Origin: Colwellia demingiae
GTDB lineage: Bacteria > Pseudomonadota > Gammaproteobacteria > Enterobacterales > Alteromonadaceae
Length of the DNA stretch: 64,000 nt
Direction of reading: 5' to 3'
NCBI RefSeq assembly: GCF_007954275.1
Contig: NZ_VOLT01000012.1
Span: 62,001 to 126,000, forward strand
The position numbers and the translations under genes were made by a program. Below, in pieces: positions 19,487-28,573 of this stretch (positions are counted from its first letter, which is position 1; every line of letters begins with the position of its first letter). The notes beneath the pieces were generated by a model. It did not search any database and was not told the origin of the DNA. It saw only the letters and a list, made by a program, of their open reading frames with translations.

Positions 19487-20653
19487 TTACAGTTGGCTCT
19501 GCGTTAAACCATGTGCTAAATCAGCTAATATGTCATCAATATCTTCAATACCAACAGATATACGTACTAAAGACTGCGTAATACCTGCCTCTAGCTGATC
19601 CACTATTGTCATACCTGCATGTGTCATCGTTGATGGGTGACTGATCAGACTCTCAACACCACCTAATGATTGTGCCAGAGTGAACAATTCGAGGTTTTCA
19701 AATAATTTTTTAACCGCATCAACGCCACCCTTAATTTCAAAACTTAACATTGCACCATAGCCATACTGCTGTTTTTTGGCAATATGATGACCTGTGTGTT
19801 CAGGGAAACCGGGGAAATATATAGCATCAATAGCATCGTGTTCTTTTAAAAAAGCGGCAACTTGTAGTGCATTTTCTTGATGTTGTTTCATTCGTACTGG
19901 TAACGTTTTTAGACCACGTAACGCGAGGTAGCTATCAAAGGCACTGCCGGTAATACCAATACAATTCGCCCACCACGCTAACGTTTCACCTAATTCTGCG
20001 GTTTTAGCGACAACAACACCGCCGACAACATCACTATGGCCATTAATATATTTAGTTGTTGAGTGAAAAACAATATCAGCGCCTAGCGTTAGAGGTTGTT
20101 GCAACGCTGGGGATAAGAAAGTGTTATCTACTGCGACTAATGCACCTACTGCGTGACACGCTTTGGTTACTTCTTCAATATCAACTAAACGTAATAAAGG
20201 GTTGCTTGGGCTTTCAAGTAACACCAATTTTGGCTTCTGTGCTAATGCATTATCCAGCGCTTGTTGATCATTTTGATCCACAACAATAAGCTTGAATTGA
20301 CCACGTTTAGCTAAATGGGTAAATAATCTAAAACTACCACCATAACAATCATGTGGAATAACAACGGTATCTTCAGTAGATAATAACTGACAAATTAAAT
20401 GCACTGCTGCCATGCCAGTACTTGTAACAATACCAACACTGCCTTGCTCTAACTCTGCAATCGCGCCAGCAAAAGTGGCTCGCGTTGGGTTACCCGTACG
20501 AGAATAATCAAATTGGCGTTTATTATTAAAGCCCTTTAATGAATATGTACTGGATAAGTAAATAGGAGCAACCACAGCGCCATGCTGCTGGTCGGTATTA
20601 ATACCGGCTCTTACTGCCGAAGTGGTAATATTACCTTTTTTAGTAATCGACAT
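19487..20653 (-). CDS. metB: Cystathionine gamma-synthase
   Basis: This PLP enzyme joins cysteine to an activated homoserine to form cystathionine. The PLP-lysine motif is visible as HSTTKYINGHSDVVGG, with the earlier YSRTGNPTRATFAGAIAELE. The 388 residues are normal for the family. GGAGAG lies 6 bp before the ATG. It forms an operon with metL and faces metJ across two met-box arrays. Other trans-sulfuration enzymes share the fold; the MetJ context decides. Confidence 0.94.
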   Translation of the reverse strand: MSITKKGNITTSAVRAGINTDQQHGAVVAPIYLSSTYSLKGFNNKRQFDYSRTGNPTRATFAGAIAELEQGSVGIVTSTGMAAVHLICQLLSTEDTVVIPHDCYGGSFRLFTHLAKRGQFKLIVVDQNDQQALDNALAQKPKLVLLESPSNPLLRLVDIEEVTKACHAVGALVAVDNTFLSPALQQPLTLGADIVFHSTTKYINGHSDVVGGVVVAKTAELGETLAWWANCIGITGSAFDSYLALRGLKTLPVRMKQHQENALQVAAFLKEHDAIDAIYFPGFPEHTGHHIAKKQQYGYGAMLSFEIKGGVDAVKKLFENLELFTLAQSLGGVESLISHPSTMTHAGMTIVDQLEAGITQSLVRISVGIEDIDDILADLAHGLTQSQL

Positions 20654-20675
20654 TTAGTTCTCTCCATTAATTAAG

Positions 20676-20840
20676 TTATACCCGTTACCAATCAAGATGC
20701 ATGTTTCAGAGTGTTTGAGCAATTTCAATTCAAGGCGCTGTGATGAAATAATGGTTATTCCCTTATAAATCACAGCAACGATGAAATGATGTTGCTCAAG
20801 CGCTTCTTCGATGGCCTTACAATGACTTTATACGGCGTTA
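20676..20840 (+). repeat. MITE-like intergenic repeat, diverged copy
   Basis: The sequence opens TATACCCGTT, continues with AAGATGCATGTTTCAG and later shows CAAGGC and an AAATCACAGCAACG-type core. These elements occur in the same order in the element at 37919-38184. Only the left end is convincing; the right boundary is approximate. It occupies the metB side of the 510-bp metB-metJ gap. Confidence 0.45.
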
Positions 20841-21012
20841 AATAATCAAACCATAGAAATGACTATGCTTAAATCATTTGCCTTGCCTAAAATCATTTTA
20901 ATTCCCACTGAAATCCTGCCTTTGAATGTTAATGGCTATCGATACTCAAACGCAGTGTTTAGTTCGCATGTTTTATCAGTAATAACGCCGATATATAGCA
21001 ACATCAGCGTTT

Positions 21013-21036
21013 AGATGTTTGGACGTCTATAACTCT
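21013..21036. promoter_or_regulatory. MetJ operator, array 1 (three met boxes)
   Basis: Three contiguous 8-mers, AGATGTTT, GGACGTCT and ATAACTCT, match the met-box consensus AGACGTCT at 5, 7 and 4 or 5 positions. MetJ binds such tandem 8-mers cooperatively with S-adenosylmethionine. The array lies between divergent metB and metJ. Confidence 0.8.
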
Positions 21037-21068
21037 AAACACTTTCATTAATTGGGTCAAGTAATTTT

Positions 21069-21092
21069 AGACTTCTAAACTTCTACTTGACT
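21069..21092. promoter_or_regulatory. MetJ operator, array 2 (three met boxes)
   Basis: AGACTTCT, AAACTTCT and ACTTGACT follow head to tail; the first differs from AGACGTCT at one position and the second at two. The array starts 56 bp after array 1 begins and 95 bp before metJ. Two arrays suggest separate control of the metJ and metBL promoters. Confidence 0.8.
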
Positions 21093-21163
21093 GGTTTATT
21101 GCAACAGGTAAAATCTATACTATTACATTTTAGAATACGTTATAACAAGATAGAGGAATATCC

Positions 21164-21493
21164 ATGGCTCAGTGGAATGAAGAGTATATAAATCCCTATG
21201 CCGAACACGGTAAAAAGAGCGAGCAAGTAAAGAAAATTACCGTTTCTATTCCTTTGCGCGTCTTAAAAGTTTTGACTGATGAACGTACCAGGCGCCAAGT
21301 AAATAACCTTCGCCATGCTACAAATAGTGAATTGTTATGTGAAGCGTTTTTACATGCATTTACTGGGCAACCCCTGCCTGATGATGAAGATTTAGCAAAA
21401 GATAATAATGAGAAGTTACCTGCGAGTGTCAGACGCTTACTTGAAGCAAAGGGAATTACTGACTTTAGTGCTTACGAAGTTGAGGATGAATAA
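21164..21493 (+). CDS. metJ: Methionine regulon repressor MetJ
   Basis: A 109-residue ribbon-helix-helix repressor, near-identical in layout to E. coli MetJ (105). The DNA-binding strand [20 protein letters not shown] and helix [20 protein letters not shown] are intact, and [10 protein letters not shown] follows. With S-adenosylmethionine as corepressor it shuts off met genes. An AGAGGA site precedes the ATG. It is divergent from metBL and almost certainly autoregulated through the adjacent met boxes. Confidence 0.98.
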   Translation: MAQWNEEYINPYAEHGKKSEQVKKITVSIPLRVLKVLTDERTRRQVNNLRHATNSELLCEAFLHAFTGQPLPDDEDLAKDNNEKLPASVRRLLEAKGITDFSAYEVEDE

Positions 21494-21520
21494 CGCGTGA
21501 ACGTTAAAATAAGCACACCA

Positions 21521-21549
21521 AAAAAAGGTACTTAATAAGTACCTTTTTT
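21521..21549 (+). terminator. Rho-independent terminator of metJ
   Basis: AAAAAAGGTACTT pairs perfectly with AAGTACCTTTTTT around a 3-base loop, and the stem itself ends in the T-run. It lies 28 bp after the metJ stop. Confidence 0.92.
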
Positions 21550-21752
21550 ATTGCCACTTTGTATTTGAAAAAATCTGAGTAAGGCATACATATCGGTGAA
21601 GCTTTTTTGAAACATTGCATAAGAAGTAAAGCCTTCATCAAAGAAAGGTAATATGCATGCAGGTGTACAAAACTGAAAAATAAAGCATAGCGCTTATCTG
21701 AGCTTAAAAATAGCGCCAGAGCAAGGTCAGATAATTTGCTAGTTATCTATAT

Positions 21753-23108
21753 GTGCTAATATATAACTTAGCAATCCATAGCTATTTGGGTTGTGATTCG
21801 TTAGCACCTCTATCTAAGGCGAGTACTTTGAGTAAAGAAAAAAACACAAATAACGCTGATGACACCATTAAGGATCAGATATTAGCCAGTATTGATTCCT
21901 TTATATATACCAAAGATTTATCGGGAAAATATACCTATGCAAACCAAGCTGTTTTAGATTTATTTGAAAAAAACTTAGCAGATGTTATTGGTTTTGATGA
22001 CACTCATTTTTTTGATTTAGCCTTATCTACACAATTAAAAGAAAACGATCGTATGGTGATGGACCAAGTGATCCGTGTTGAAAATGAAGAAAGTAACTTT
22101 ATCAGAGCGAAAAATGAAACCCGTATATTTAAAGTGGTCAAAAAACCGCTTTTTGACCACTTTGGTAATGTGAACGGCATTTGTGGTATCTCGACAGACA
22201 TCACAGTAGAAAAAAAACTACAAGAACAAGTCAATGAGCAAAGTTACTTACTTGAGACCATGCTTAACAATATAGATGCACATATTTATGTCAAAGACTG
22301 TGAACGTACCTTTTTATACGTAAATAATCGCGTTGCCGAGTTATTTGGCGATAAGGCCGAGAACATCATTGGTAAAAAAGATACCGATATTTTACCCAAA
22401 GAAATTGCCGAACATTTTTACCAATCAGATAAGCAGGTTTTTGAAACCAATCAAAAACAAGTCATCGAAGAAACGACTCATAGTGAAAGTGGTGGTGACA
22501 GTCACTACATCAGTACTAAAGTCCCTTTTAACCAACCCGATAAGTTACCCGCATTAATTGGTTTTTCAACTGACGTGACCGAATTGTTCAAACTTAAGGA
22601 AGAGTTTAAACAACTTGCCAATACTGACCCATTAACCAATTTATATAATCGACGCTTTTTCATTGAGCAAGCAGAAAAAGAGTATCAACGCGCCAAACGC
22701 TATTCATTGTCTATGACACTTATCTCTATTGATATTGATCATTTTAAAAGTATTAATGACCAATTTGGGCACCCTGCTGGCGACCGAGTATTAATAGAAA
22801 TTGCTCAGCAACTTAAATCTAGCTTAAGGCAAACAGATATTTTAGCGCGTATCGGGGGTGAGGAGTTTTCTATTCTATTACCTGAAACGTCGGCGATATC
22901 AGCCATGACATTTGCAGAGCGTATTAAAGAAGAGCAAAGCAGGTTACACATTACCGGGGATTGGCAAGGAGAAATAAATCTTTCAGTGAGTATAGGTGTT
23001 TCAAGTCTTATCGCCAGCGACAAGGCATTTGATGTTTTGTTTTCTCGCGCAGACAAAGCTTTATATCAAGCGAAAAACACTGGTAGAAATACAGTTTGTT
23101 ACTTATAA
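21753..23108 (+). CDS. Diguanylate cyclase with two PAS domains
   Basis: A cytoplasmic c-di-GMP synthase. Two PAS sensor domains (about residues 45-155 and 165-280, each opening with an IDSFIYTKD/IDAHIYVKD-type strand) precede a GGDEF domain with the active-site loop RIGGEEF. An RxxD inhibitory site (RQTD) sits exactly five residues before GGEEF, so product inhibition is likely. No membrane segment. The start is unsure: GTG at 21753 opens the frame, but TTG at 21828 (before SKEKNTNNADD) has an AAGG upstream and skips a poorly conserved leader. Confidence 0.9.
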   Translation: MLIYNLAIHSYLGCDSLAPLSKASTLSKEKNTNNADDTIKDQILASIDSFIYTKDLSGKYTYANQAVLDLFEKNLADVIGFDDTHFFDLALSTQLKENDRMVMDQVIRVENEESNFIRAKNETRIFKVVKKPLFDHFGNVNGICGISTDITVEKKLQEQVNEQSYLLETMLNNIDAHIYVKDCERTFLYVNNRVAELFGDKAENIIGKKDTDILPKEIAEHFYQSDKQVFETNQKQVIEETTHSESGGDSHYISTKVPFNQPDKLPALIGFSTDVTELFKLKEEFKQLANTDPLTNLYNRRFFIEQAEKEYQRAKRYSLSMTLISIDIDHFKSINDQFGHPAGDRVLIEIAQQLKSSLRQTDILARIGGEEFSILLPETSAISAMTFAERIKEEQSRLHITGDWQGEINLSVSIGVSSLIASDKAFDVLFSRADKALYQAKNTGRNTVCYL

Positions 23109-23146
23109 AAAATGCCAATATACAAGGTAACGAGTATATTGGCATT
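23106..23146 (-). terminator. Terminator between the GGDEF gene and the ABC permease
   Basis: AAATGCCAATATAC pairs with GTATATTGGCATTT (14 bp, 9-base loop). On the minus strand the stem is followed by TTTTTTATAAG, so it chiefly ends the ABC operon; it may act for both convergent genes. Confidence 0.8.
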
Positions 23147-23184
23147 TGCTATTTAACTATCTGATTCAATGTGTCATTTGATAG

Positions 23185-24096
23185 TTATGACTCTTGCTTA
23201 TTCACTCTAAACCAATAAGTGGTGAATAATAATCCTGCAGAAACCAATACTGTTCGATAATCAATTTGAGAAATTAACATCAGTAATGTTGCTGAACGTG
23301 ACGTATCTTGCTCTCCTGATACTTCAGCAAGATTTTCAGAGGTCATAGAGAAATAATCCATCAAGAAATGGCCGAAAAATGGCTGCGATAAATGTAGATA
23401 GTGAACCACAATAGCCTCAATGACCAATAACGCGACTATTGGTAATACCGCCCATAAAAAGGGTGCTTTATTCGCGTAAATAGATGCCAACATTAACCAA
23501 CTGTACAAAGGTAATAACCAAATAGCGATAGGTACAAGTGTTAACCAAATATAACCTACACCACTTATTATGTCAGCGCCTGCTAGGATGCCCCATAACG
23601 AGATATCAAAACCAATAGATAACACTGCACAAGCAATAACCGCCAGCACCAGTATAAGTAACATAAGCAATGTCGCTGCCATAAAAAAGATAACAGGGAT
23701 GACAATCGCACCTGTTAACACTTTACTCGCAATAGTCATTTTATCCGACACTGGCAACGAGCGCCAAAACATCACCGATTGGTCACGTCTTTCATCAAAC
23801 AAACAGGTGACAAAATAGTAGACTTGCACAATAAAGCCTATGGCAATAAAAGGGCTAAACAGCGCTATGGCAGAAACAAAAAATACTTCACTTATACGGT
23901 CAGATGATTGAAGTTGAGCTAAATTTTCTAGCCCTATCAGCAATTCTGTCATATCAACGCCATTTAATATCACGCCAAGTAAAGGAATAAATATAAAGAC
24001 ACCGGCTAAAGTCACTGGCACCCAAGTCAACATGCCATTAAATTCCCACAATTCTTTTTTAATTGAGGCTTTCATTATTGTTGTATTCATTAGCAA
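23185..24096 (-). CDS. ABC-2 type transporter permease
   Basis: A 303-residue membrane protein with about six hydrophobic segments and a cytoplasmic loop containing CLFDERRDQSVMFWRSLPVSD, typical of ABC-2 permeases. It overlaps the end of the ATPase gene by 7 bp. With that ATPase and the GntR regulator it forms a YtrA/B-like export operon; such systems often respond to cell-envelope stress, but the substrate cannot be told here. Confidence 0.85.
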   Translation of the reverse strand: MLMNTTIMKASIKKELWEFNGMLTWVPVTLAGVFIFIPLLGVILNGVDMTELLIGLENLAQLQSSDRISEVFFVSAIALFSPFIAIGFIVQVYYFVTCLFDERRDQSVMFWRSLPVSDKMTIASKVLTGAIVIPVIFFMAATLLMLLILVLAVIACAVLSIGFDISLWGILAGADIISGVGYIWLTLVPIAIWLLPLYSWLMLASIYANKAPFLWAVLPIVALLVIEAIVVHYLHLSQPFFGHFLMDYFSMTSENLAEVSGEQDTSRSATLLMLISQIDYRTVLVSAGLLFTTYWFRVNKQES

Positions 24097-24947
24097 GTCT
24101 CCTTATTCATCACACCAACAAAAACATCGGCTAAACTAGGTACTGATACTTGACCTAAACCTTGTAATGTTTCTTTATCTTGATTATCAAATAACATGGT
24201 CGTTAATCCCATCATGCTATTTTTAAATAATGGCTTGAGCTCATCAGCTTGTGGTAACTGTTCATTGGCTACCGCCACTATATTAAAACGTTTTTTTATC
24301 TCCTCAGTGCTTTGTGCCAATACAATTTGACCCTGCTGAATAAAAGCAACATCAGTTAAGATATGCTCAATCTCTTCAATTTGATGAGTGGTAACAACAA
24401 TACATTTATCTTCGTTGTAAAAATCTTCTAATAAATGAGTATAAAATTGGCGACGGGTTAGAATATCTAAACCTAGGGTTGGTTCATCTAAAATCAACAC
24501 CTTGGCATCAATGGCTAGAATCAATGCTAAATGTAATTGCGCCACCATACCTTTAGATAACGCTTTAACTTTATCACTTAAAGCAATATTGGTTTTTGCT
24601 AAAAATTCATGCGCTTTTTCTAGATTAAAATTCTTGTGGACATCTTGCATATAGCTTAATGCTTGTGAGACTTTTAACCATTTAGGCAATATAGCTACAT
24701 CGGCAATATAAGCGACATCATTTAACATATTAACGCGATCTTTTCTTGGATGATGTCCGAGCACACTGATATCACCTTCATAGTCGGTCAAGCCCAATAT
24801 AGCTTGTAAACAGGTAGTTTTACCTGCACCGTTAGGCCCAACCAAGCCAACAATTTGTCCTGCGCTAACAGAGAAGTTCACCGACGAAAGCACCTGCTTT
24901 TTACCGAATGACTTACTTACATTATTTACTGAAATTAATGAGTTCAT
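24090..24947 (-). CDS. ABC transporter ATP-binding protein
   Basis: A 285-residue ATPase with Walker A GPNGAGKTTC, a signature reading LSKGMVAQLHLAL (in place of LSGGQ), Walker B VLILDEPTLGLD and the H-loop TTHQIEEIE. The degenerate signature is common in YtrB-type exporters. It lies 2 bp after the GntR gene and overlaps the permease, so the three genes are one unit. Confidence 0.92.
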   Translation of the reverse strand: MNSLISVNNVSKSFGKKQVLSSVNFSVSAGQIVGLVGPNGAGKTTCLQAILGLTDYEGDISVLGHHPRKDRVNMLNDVAYIADVAILPKWLKVSQALSYMQDVHKNFNLEKAHEFLAKTNIALSDKVKALSKGMVAQLHLALILAIDAKVLILDEPTLGLDILTRRQFYTHLLEDFYNEDKCIVVTTHQIEEIEHILTDVAFIQQGQIVLAQSTEEIKKRFNIVAVANEQLPQADELKPLFKNSMMGLTTMLFDNQDKETLQGLGQVSVPSLADVFVGVMNKETC

Positions 24948-24949
24948 AA

Positions 24950-25309
24950 TTAACCCTCCAAGCTGCTGGTTAATAGTTGTTCTGGCGAGAGTTTAAGTCG
25001 AGTGATTTGCTTTAATACTTCTGGCCACTGGTGTGATAAGAAGCTTTCACGCTCTCTGTCTAGCATCAAAACTTGTGCTCCAGGCATAACAAACAAACCT
25101 TTGCCACGTTGTTTTTCCACAACGTCTTCATCCTGTAACATCTGATACGCCTTTGAAATAGTCATTGGATTCAACTGATATTCAGCAGCTACTTTTCTAA
25201 CAGAAGGTAAAGCTTCCCCTTCTTTGATATAGCCATCTAATATACGAGTGACTACTTGCTGATAAAGTTGTAGATAAATTGGTTTTTCTGGATCCCATTG
25301 CGGTGTCAT
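24950..25309 (-). CDS. GntR family (YtrA subfamily) transcriptional regulator
   Basis: At 119 residues this has a GntR winged helix (IYLQLYQQVVTRILDGYIKEGEALPSVRKVAAEYQLNP, split here only for reading) with almost no effector domain, the hallmark of the YtrA subfamily. It is the first gene of an operon with an ABC ATPase and permease and is probably an autorepressor. An inverted repeat lies 35-64 bp upstream. Confidence 0.9.
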   Translation of the reverse strand: MTPQWDPEKPIYLQLYQQVVTRILDGYIKEGEALPSVRKVAAEYQLNPMTISKAYQMLQDEDVVEKQRGKGLFVMPGAQVLMLDRERESFLSHQWPEVLKQITRLKLSPEQLLTSSLEG

Positions 25310-25343
25310 GCCCTATTCCTTGAATAATACCAAAAACATAGTA

Positions 25344-25373
25344 GTGTTATACATCACCAGCACACCATAACAC
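25344..25373. promoter_or_regulatory. Candidate operator of the GntR/ABC operon
   Basis: GTGTTAT and ATAACAC form a perfect 7-bp inverted repeat with a 16-bp spacer, 35-64 bp before the GntR start. YtrA-type regulators bind spaced inverted repeats at their own promoter, so this is the likely site. Confidence 0.5.
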
Positions 25374-25540
25374 AAGTACAGTTCAAAATTAATTTTAATT
25401 AACTGTCGCTCCACAAGCCATTAACAGTAAAATAAAATCATTCAGGACATTGATAATTAATAAGATTATTTTATTTTTATTGCGATGAAAATTGCAATGT
25501 AACAGAGTATGTTTTAAGTCTTAATTTATAAAATACTGAG

Positions 25541-25702
25541 TTATACCAATTAAATTAATAAAAGTTATAGAGTTCGATGAGAGTAAATTTTCAAACAAGG
25601 CACTTGATTGACCAATAGCTGGCAATTACGATTGAAAGTAACGACGTTATTGGATATTTAGAGCATTTGAAAATAATCACTTAGTTAGTGTCATTGGTAC
25701 TA
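25541..25702. repeat. Intergenic repeat with short inverted ends
   Basis: The left end TTATACCAAT recurs, inverted and imperfect, as ATTGGTACTAA at the right end, with CAAGGC and an AACGACG core inside. This is the layout of small non-autonomous elements. It fills part of the 560-bp gap between the GntR gene and hemE; no gene is visible there. Confidence 0.4.
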
Positions 25703-25765
25703 AGAAGAGAAAAATCGAATAGAGGGTTACAAAAAAATGATTAAAGTTACTGCTTAAAATTGCTC

Positions 25766-25829
25766 AATAAAAAACCGCTGTTTACTTAACTTACTAAAAG
25801 TAAGGCAGTTAACAACGGCTTTATTGTCT
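25766..25829 (-). terminator. Rho-independent terminator of hemE
   Basis: On the minus strand AAAGCCGTTGTTAAC pairs imperfectly with GTAAACAGCGGTTTTTT, with an inner TTACTTTTAGTAA hairpin, and is followed by a run of Ts. It lies 45 bp beyond the hemE stop. Confidence 0.75.
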
Positions 25830-25873
25830 TCAATATAAAGCTGGGCTTATAGTCCAGCGATAATTAAAACATC

Positions 25874-26941
25874 TTATTTATGATAAGGCTTACTTAAACG
25901 GTGTACTGATTCAATGAAGTGACCTGCATGATCAGGATTCACATCTGGATGAATACCGTGGCCTAAGTTGAATACGTGACCTGTACCGCCTTCACCAAAA
26001 CCTGCTAGTATTTTTGAAACTTCTTGTTCAATACGTGGCAATGGGGCATATAACATGGATGGGTCCATATTGCCTTGTAGCGCAACTTTATCGCCAATAC
26101 GTGCTTTTGCATTTTCAATATCAATGGTCCAATCTAGGCCAACTGCATCACAACCTGTTGCTGCGATAGACTCTAACCACATACCCGCATTTTTAGTGAA
26201 TAATGTCACTGGTACTTTACGGCCTTCATTATGACGCGTTAAACCATCAACAATTTTCGCCATATATTGTAATGAGAACTCATTATAATCACGTGGAGAT
26301 AATACGCCGCCCCAAGTATCGAATACCATCACAGATTGCGCGCCTGCAGTAATTTGGGCATTTAAATAACTAATTACTGAATCAGCTAGCTTATCCAGTA
26401 ACAAATGTAAGGTTTGTGGCTCAGCAAACATCATCTTTTTGATTTTAGTGAAAGCTTTAGAACTACCACCTTCAATCATGTAGGTTGCTAATGTCCAAGG
26501 ACTACCTGAAAAACCAATAAGCGGTACTTCGCCTTTAAGTTCTTTGCGAATAGTACGCACAGCATTCATTACATAACCTAATTCATCTTCTGGATCAGGT
26601 ACGGCAATTTTATCAACATCCGCTTTACAGGTAATAGGACGTTCAAATTTTGGTCCTTCACCTGTTTCAAAATATAAACCTAAACCCATGGCATCAGGAA
26701 TAGTTAAAATATCACTAAACAAAATGGCAGCATCTAACGGGAAACGACGTAATGGCTGAATAGTTACTTCACAAGCCAGTTCCGCATTTTTACATACCGA
26801 CATAAAGTCGCCGGCACTTTTACGTACTTCACGATACTCTGGTAAATAACGACCCGCTTGACGCATCATCCATACCGGTGTGTAATCTACTGGTTGCTTT
26901 AATAGCGCACGTAAATAGGTATCATTTTTTAATTCTGTCAC
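25874..26941 (-). CDS. hemE: Uroporphyrinogen decarboxylase
   Basis: It removes four carboxyl groups from uroporphyrinogen III in haem synthesis, in the cytoplasm. The signature [16 protein letters not shown] and the catalytic Asp in [13 protein letters not shown] are intact, and [13 protein letters not shown] follows. I choose the GTG giving [14 protein letters not shown], which aligns with E. coli HemE and has AGGAA 8 bp upstream; a TTG lies one codon before. The 355 residues are normal. Monocistronic, with its own terminator. Confidence 0.97.
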   Translation of the reverse strand: MTELKNDTYLRALLKQPVDYTPVWMMRQAGRYLPEYREVRKSAGDFMSVCKNAELACEVTIQPLRRFPLDAAILFSDILTIPDAMGLGLYFETGEGPKFERPITCKADVDKIAVPDPEDELGYVMNAVRTIRKELKGEVPLIGFSGSPWTLATYMIEGGSSKAFTKIKKMMFAEPQTLHLLLDKLADSVISYLNAQITAGAQSVMVFDTWGGVLSPRDYNEFSLQYMAKIVDGLTRHNEGRKVPVTLFTKNAGMWLESIAATGCDAVGLDWTIDIENAKARIGDKVALQGNMDPSMLYAPLPRIEQEVSKILAGFGEGGTGHVFNLGHGIHPDVNPDHAGHFIESVHRLSKPYHK

Positions 26942-27359
26942 CAATAGTTCCTCTTATCTTATGCTTGGTAGTCACTTAGACAAATTACTTATTCGTAATA
27001 ATGTCACCATGATTCATTTAATTTAGTGATTTAACGGCTGCTACTTGAAAAGCATCTCGTTAATGGTTTTTATGCTGCGCAGTTTAGCATCGACCAGCCA
27101 TTTGATCTATGCGCTAAATCAACACTCCTGAAAAATAAACTACCGCTGAATCAATAATAAAAGCCCATTGAATTATAAAAGTTCAATTTATATAACTTTT
27201 TTTTTAACACGTTAAATTACACTTGATTTTCATCAATGAATTTTGAATCAATAGGTTAGCCGTTTATGCTTGCTGAACAAGGCTTCTACGAAGGATGTCG
27301 TCGAGTTTATGCTCTACTAAAGTTGTTGCGGTGGTAAAAAGGCTTTGGTATAAAATGCC

Positions 27360-27541
27360 TGCGCTAAAGAAAAACAATAATAAAAACAAAAAAATAAAAA
27401 CAAAGACAGAAAGAAAACAAAAGTAGCTCAAACTAAAAATAATAAAAAATAGTAGCTACAAAAAATTAATAATAAGAAGCTTGGTAACAAGACCAATATG
27501 CGAGCATTTCAGGCCTTTCTCTTCGAGAAGGGCCTTTTTAT
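27360..27541 (+). ncRNA. Candidate A-rich small RNA
   Basis: A strong terminator at 27511-27541 has no gene in front of it. About 180 bases upstream is a promoter-like pair, TTGCGG and TATAAA, 17 bp apart, giving a start near 27360. The transcript would be A-rich with unstructured stretches ending in a GC-rich hairpin, the usual look of an Hfq-dependent sRNA. I recognise no known family. The only short frame, lysine-rich from 27355, starts upstream of the predicted RNA 5' end. Confidence 0.4.
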
Positions 27542-27543
27542 TT
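27511..27543 (+). terminator. Rho-independent terminator without an upstream gene
   Basis: AGGCCTTTCT and AGAAGGGCCT pair, with one G-U wobble, around CTTCG and are followed by TTTTATTT. It is 97 bp before the DUF2780 gene and is its nearest upstream boundary. Confidence 0.85.
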
Positions 27544-27639
27544 GTACAACGCCATATACTTTCAATAAACAATTCCTGTAAAAAATTTAAGTAAGCATGT
27601 TAAAGTAATCTATTACAAAATTTTAACATGGAGTTAATC

Positions 27640-28185
27640 GTGAAATTATCAATTATATGCCTATCTGCCTCAGTTGCCCTAACTAGCTTAGCTGGCTTAA
27701 CCTCATTCTCAGCCACTGCTATCGACTTAGGCACTATTACTAAATCTTCATCTGAGCAGCTTAAAACAGCCGCTAAAGATATAGGCGTACCATTAGAAAC
27801 AAACGCTATGATCGGATATGCCGCGAAGCAATTAAATTTATCTGAAGGTACAGTAGCAGCGAGCTTTGGCTCACTTCTTAAAGTAGCTCAAGATAATTTA
27901 TCCCCAGAGAACTTTTCTCTCATCAGCAAAGCGGTACCTGATGCACAAAGCTATGTAGACAAAGCGCCAAAAGTTACTAAGTCTTCAATGAGTTCTTTAT
28001 TTTCAAGTGCAGGCGAAGCCGGTAAAAAAGCAGAGAGTTTAGATTACTTAAATTCAGCCTTTGAAAAATTAGGCGTTTCTAGTGAGCAAGTACCCGGCCT
28101 AATCAATAGCTTTAGCAGCTATTTAGACAAGAGTGGTTATGAAGGAGCTGCTTCAGCATTAAAGAAGGGCTTAAGCTTCCTATAA
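27640..28185 (+). CDS. DUF2780 (VcgC/VcgE) family exported protein
   Basis: Function unknown. The sequence fits DUF2780: a signal peptide (MKLSIICLSASVALTSLAG, then SFSATA) and a helical domain with GYAAKQLNLSEGTVAASFGSLL and LDYLNSAFEKLGVSSEQV. I start at GTG because ATGGAG just upstream supplies a GGAG Shine-Dalgarno 6 bp before it; the ATG itself would spoil the signal peptide. The product is 181 residues and alone in its transcription unit. Confidence 0.75.
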   Translation: MKLSIICLSASVALTSLAGLTSFSATAIDLGTITKSSSEQLKTAAKDIGVPLETNAMIGYAAKQLNLSEGTVAASFGSLLKVAQDNLSPENFSLISKAVPDAQSYVDKAPKVTKSSMSSLFSSAGEAGKKAESLDYLNSAFEKLGVSSEQVPGLINSFSSYLDKSGYEGAASALKKGLSFL

Positions 28186-28253
28186 TGGTTTTGTAGATTT
28201 ATAGCCACGATTGTAAAATCGCTGGCTATAACTCCCTTCACAGTAGCTTTTAT

Positions 28254-28550
28254 CTATTTAGGTGGAAATACCCACAACACCTTTCCTTGTATTTGTGACT
28301 TCCCCACCGGGCCTAACTTCTCAATAGGTATGCTACTTTTATGATGCCCCTTTAACCAAAACAAGCCATTTCTATCTATTTGCGCCAATGACTTAACAAT
28401 GTAGCCATAGCGAGGGTGAAACACCTTGAGTAAATTACCTTCTTTTAAGTTAAATATTTTAAACCAAGGCACAACAAAAATATAACTGTTCTCTGGAATA
28501 AGAGGTGACATGCTCACTCCTGTCACTTTACAAAAATGAAAACCAAACAT
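28254..28550 (-). CDS. sodX: Nickel superoxide dismutase maturation protease (S26 signal peptidase-like)
   Basis: This 98-residue peptidase trims the NiSOD leader so that the metal-binding His becomes the new N-terminus. The S26 Ser-Lys dyad is visible: Ser13 in GVSMSP and Lys53 in GYIVKSLAQID. There is no membrane anchor, unlike LepB, which fits the soluble SodX form. It is the last gene of a four-gene operon, 23 bp after sodN. The pairing with sodN is what fixes the function. Confidence 0.9.
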   Translation of the reverse strand: MFGFHFCKVTGVSMSPLIPENSYIFVVPWFKIFNLKEGNLLKVFHPRYGYIVKSLAQIDRNGLFWLKGHHKSSIPIEKLGPVGKSQIQGKVLWVFPPK

Positions 28551-28573
28551 AATTTACTCTCGTATAAAAACGG

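Noticed and set aside
27355-27426. Lysine/asparagine-rich 23-codon frame (MPALKKNNNKNKK...)
   Set aside because: Its ATG lies upstream of the predicted RNA start and it merely reflects A-rich DNA.
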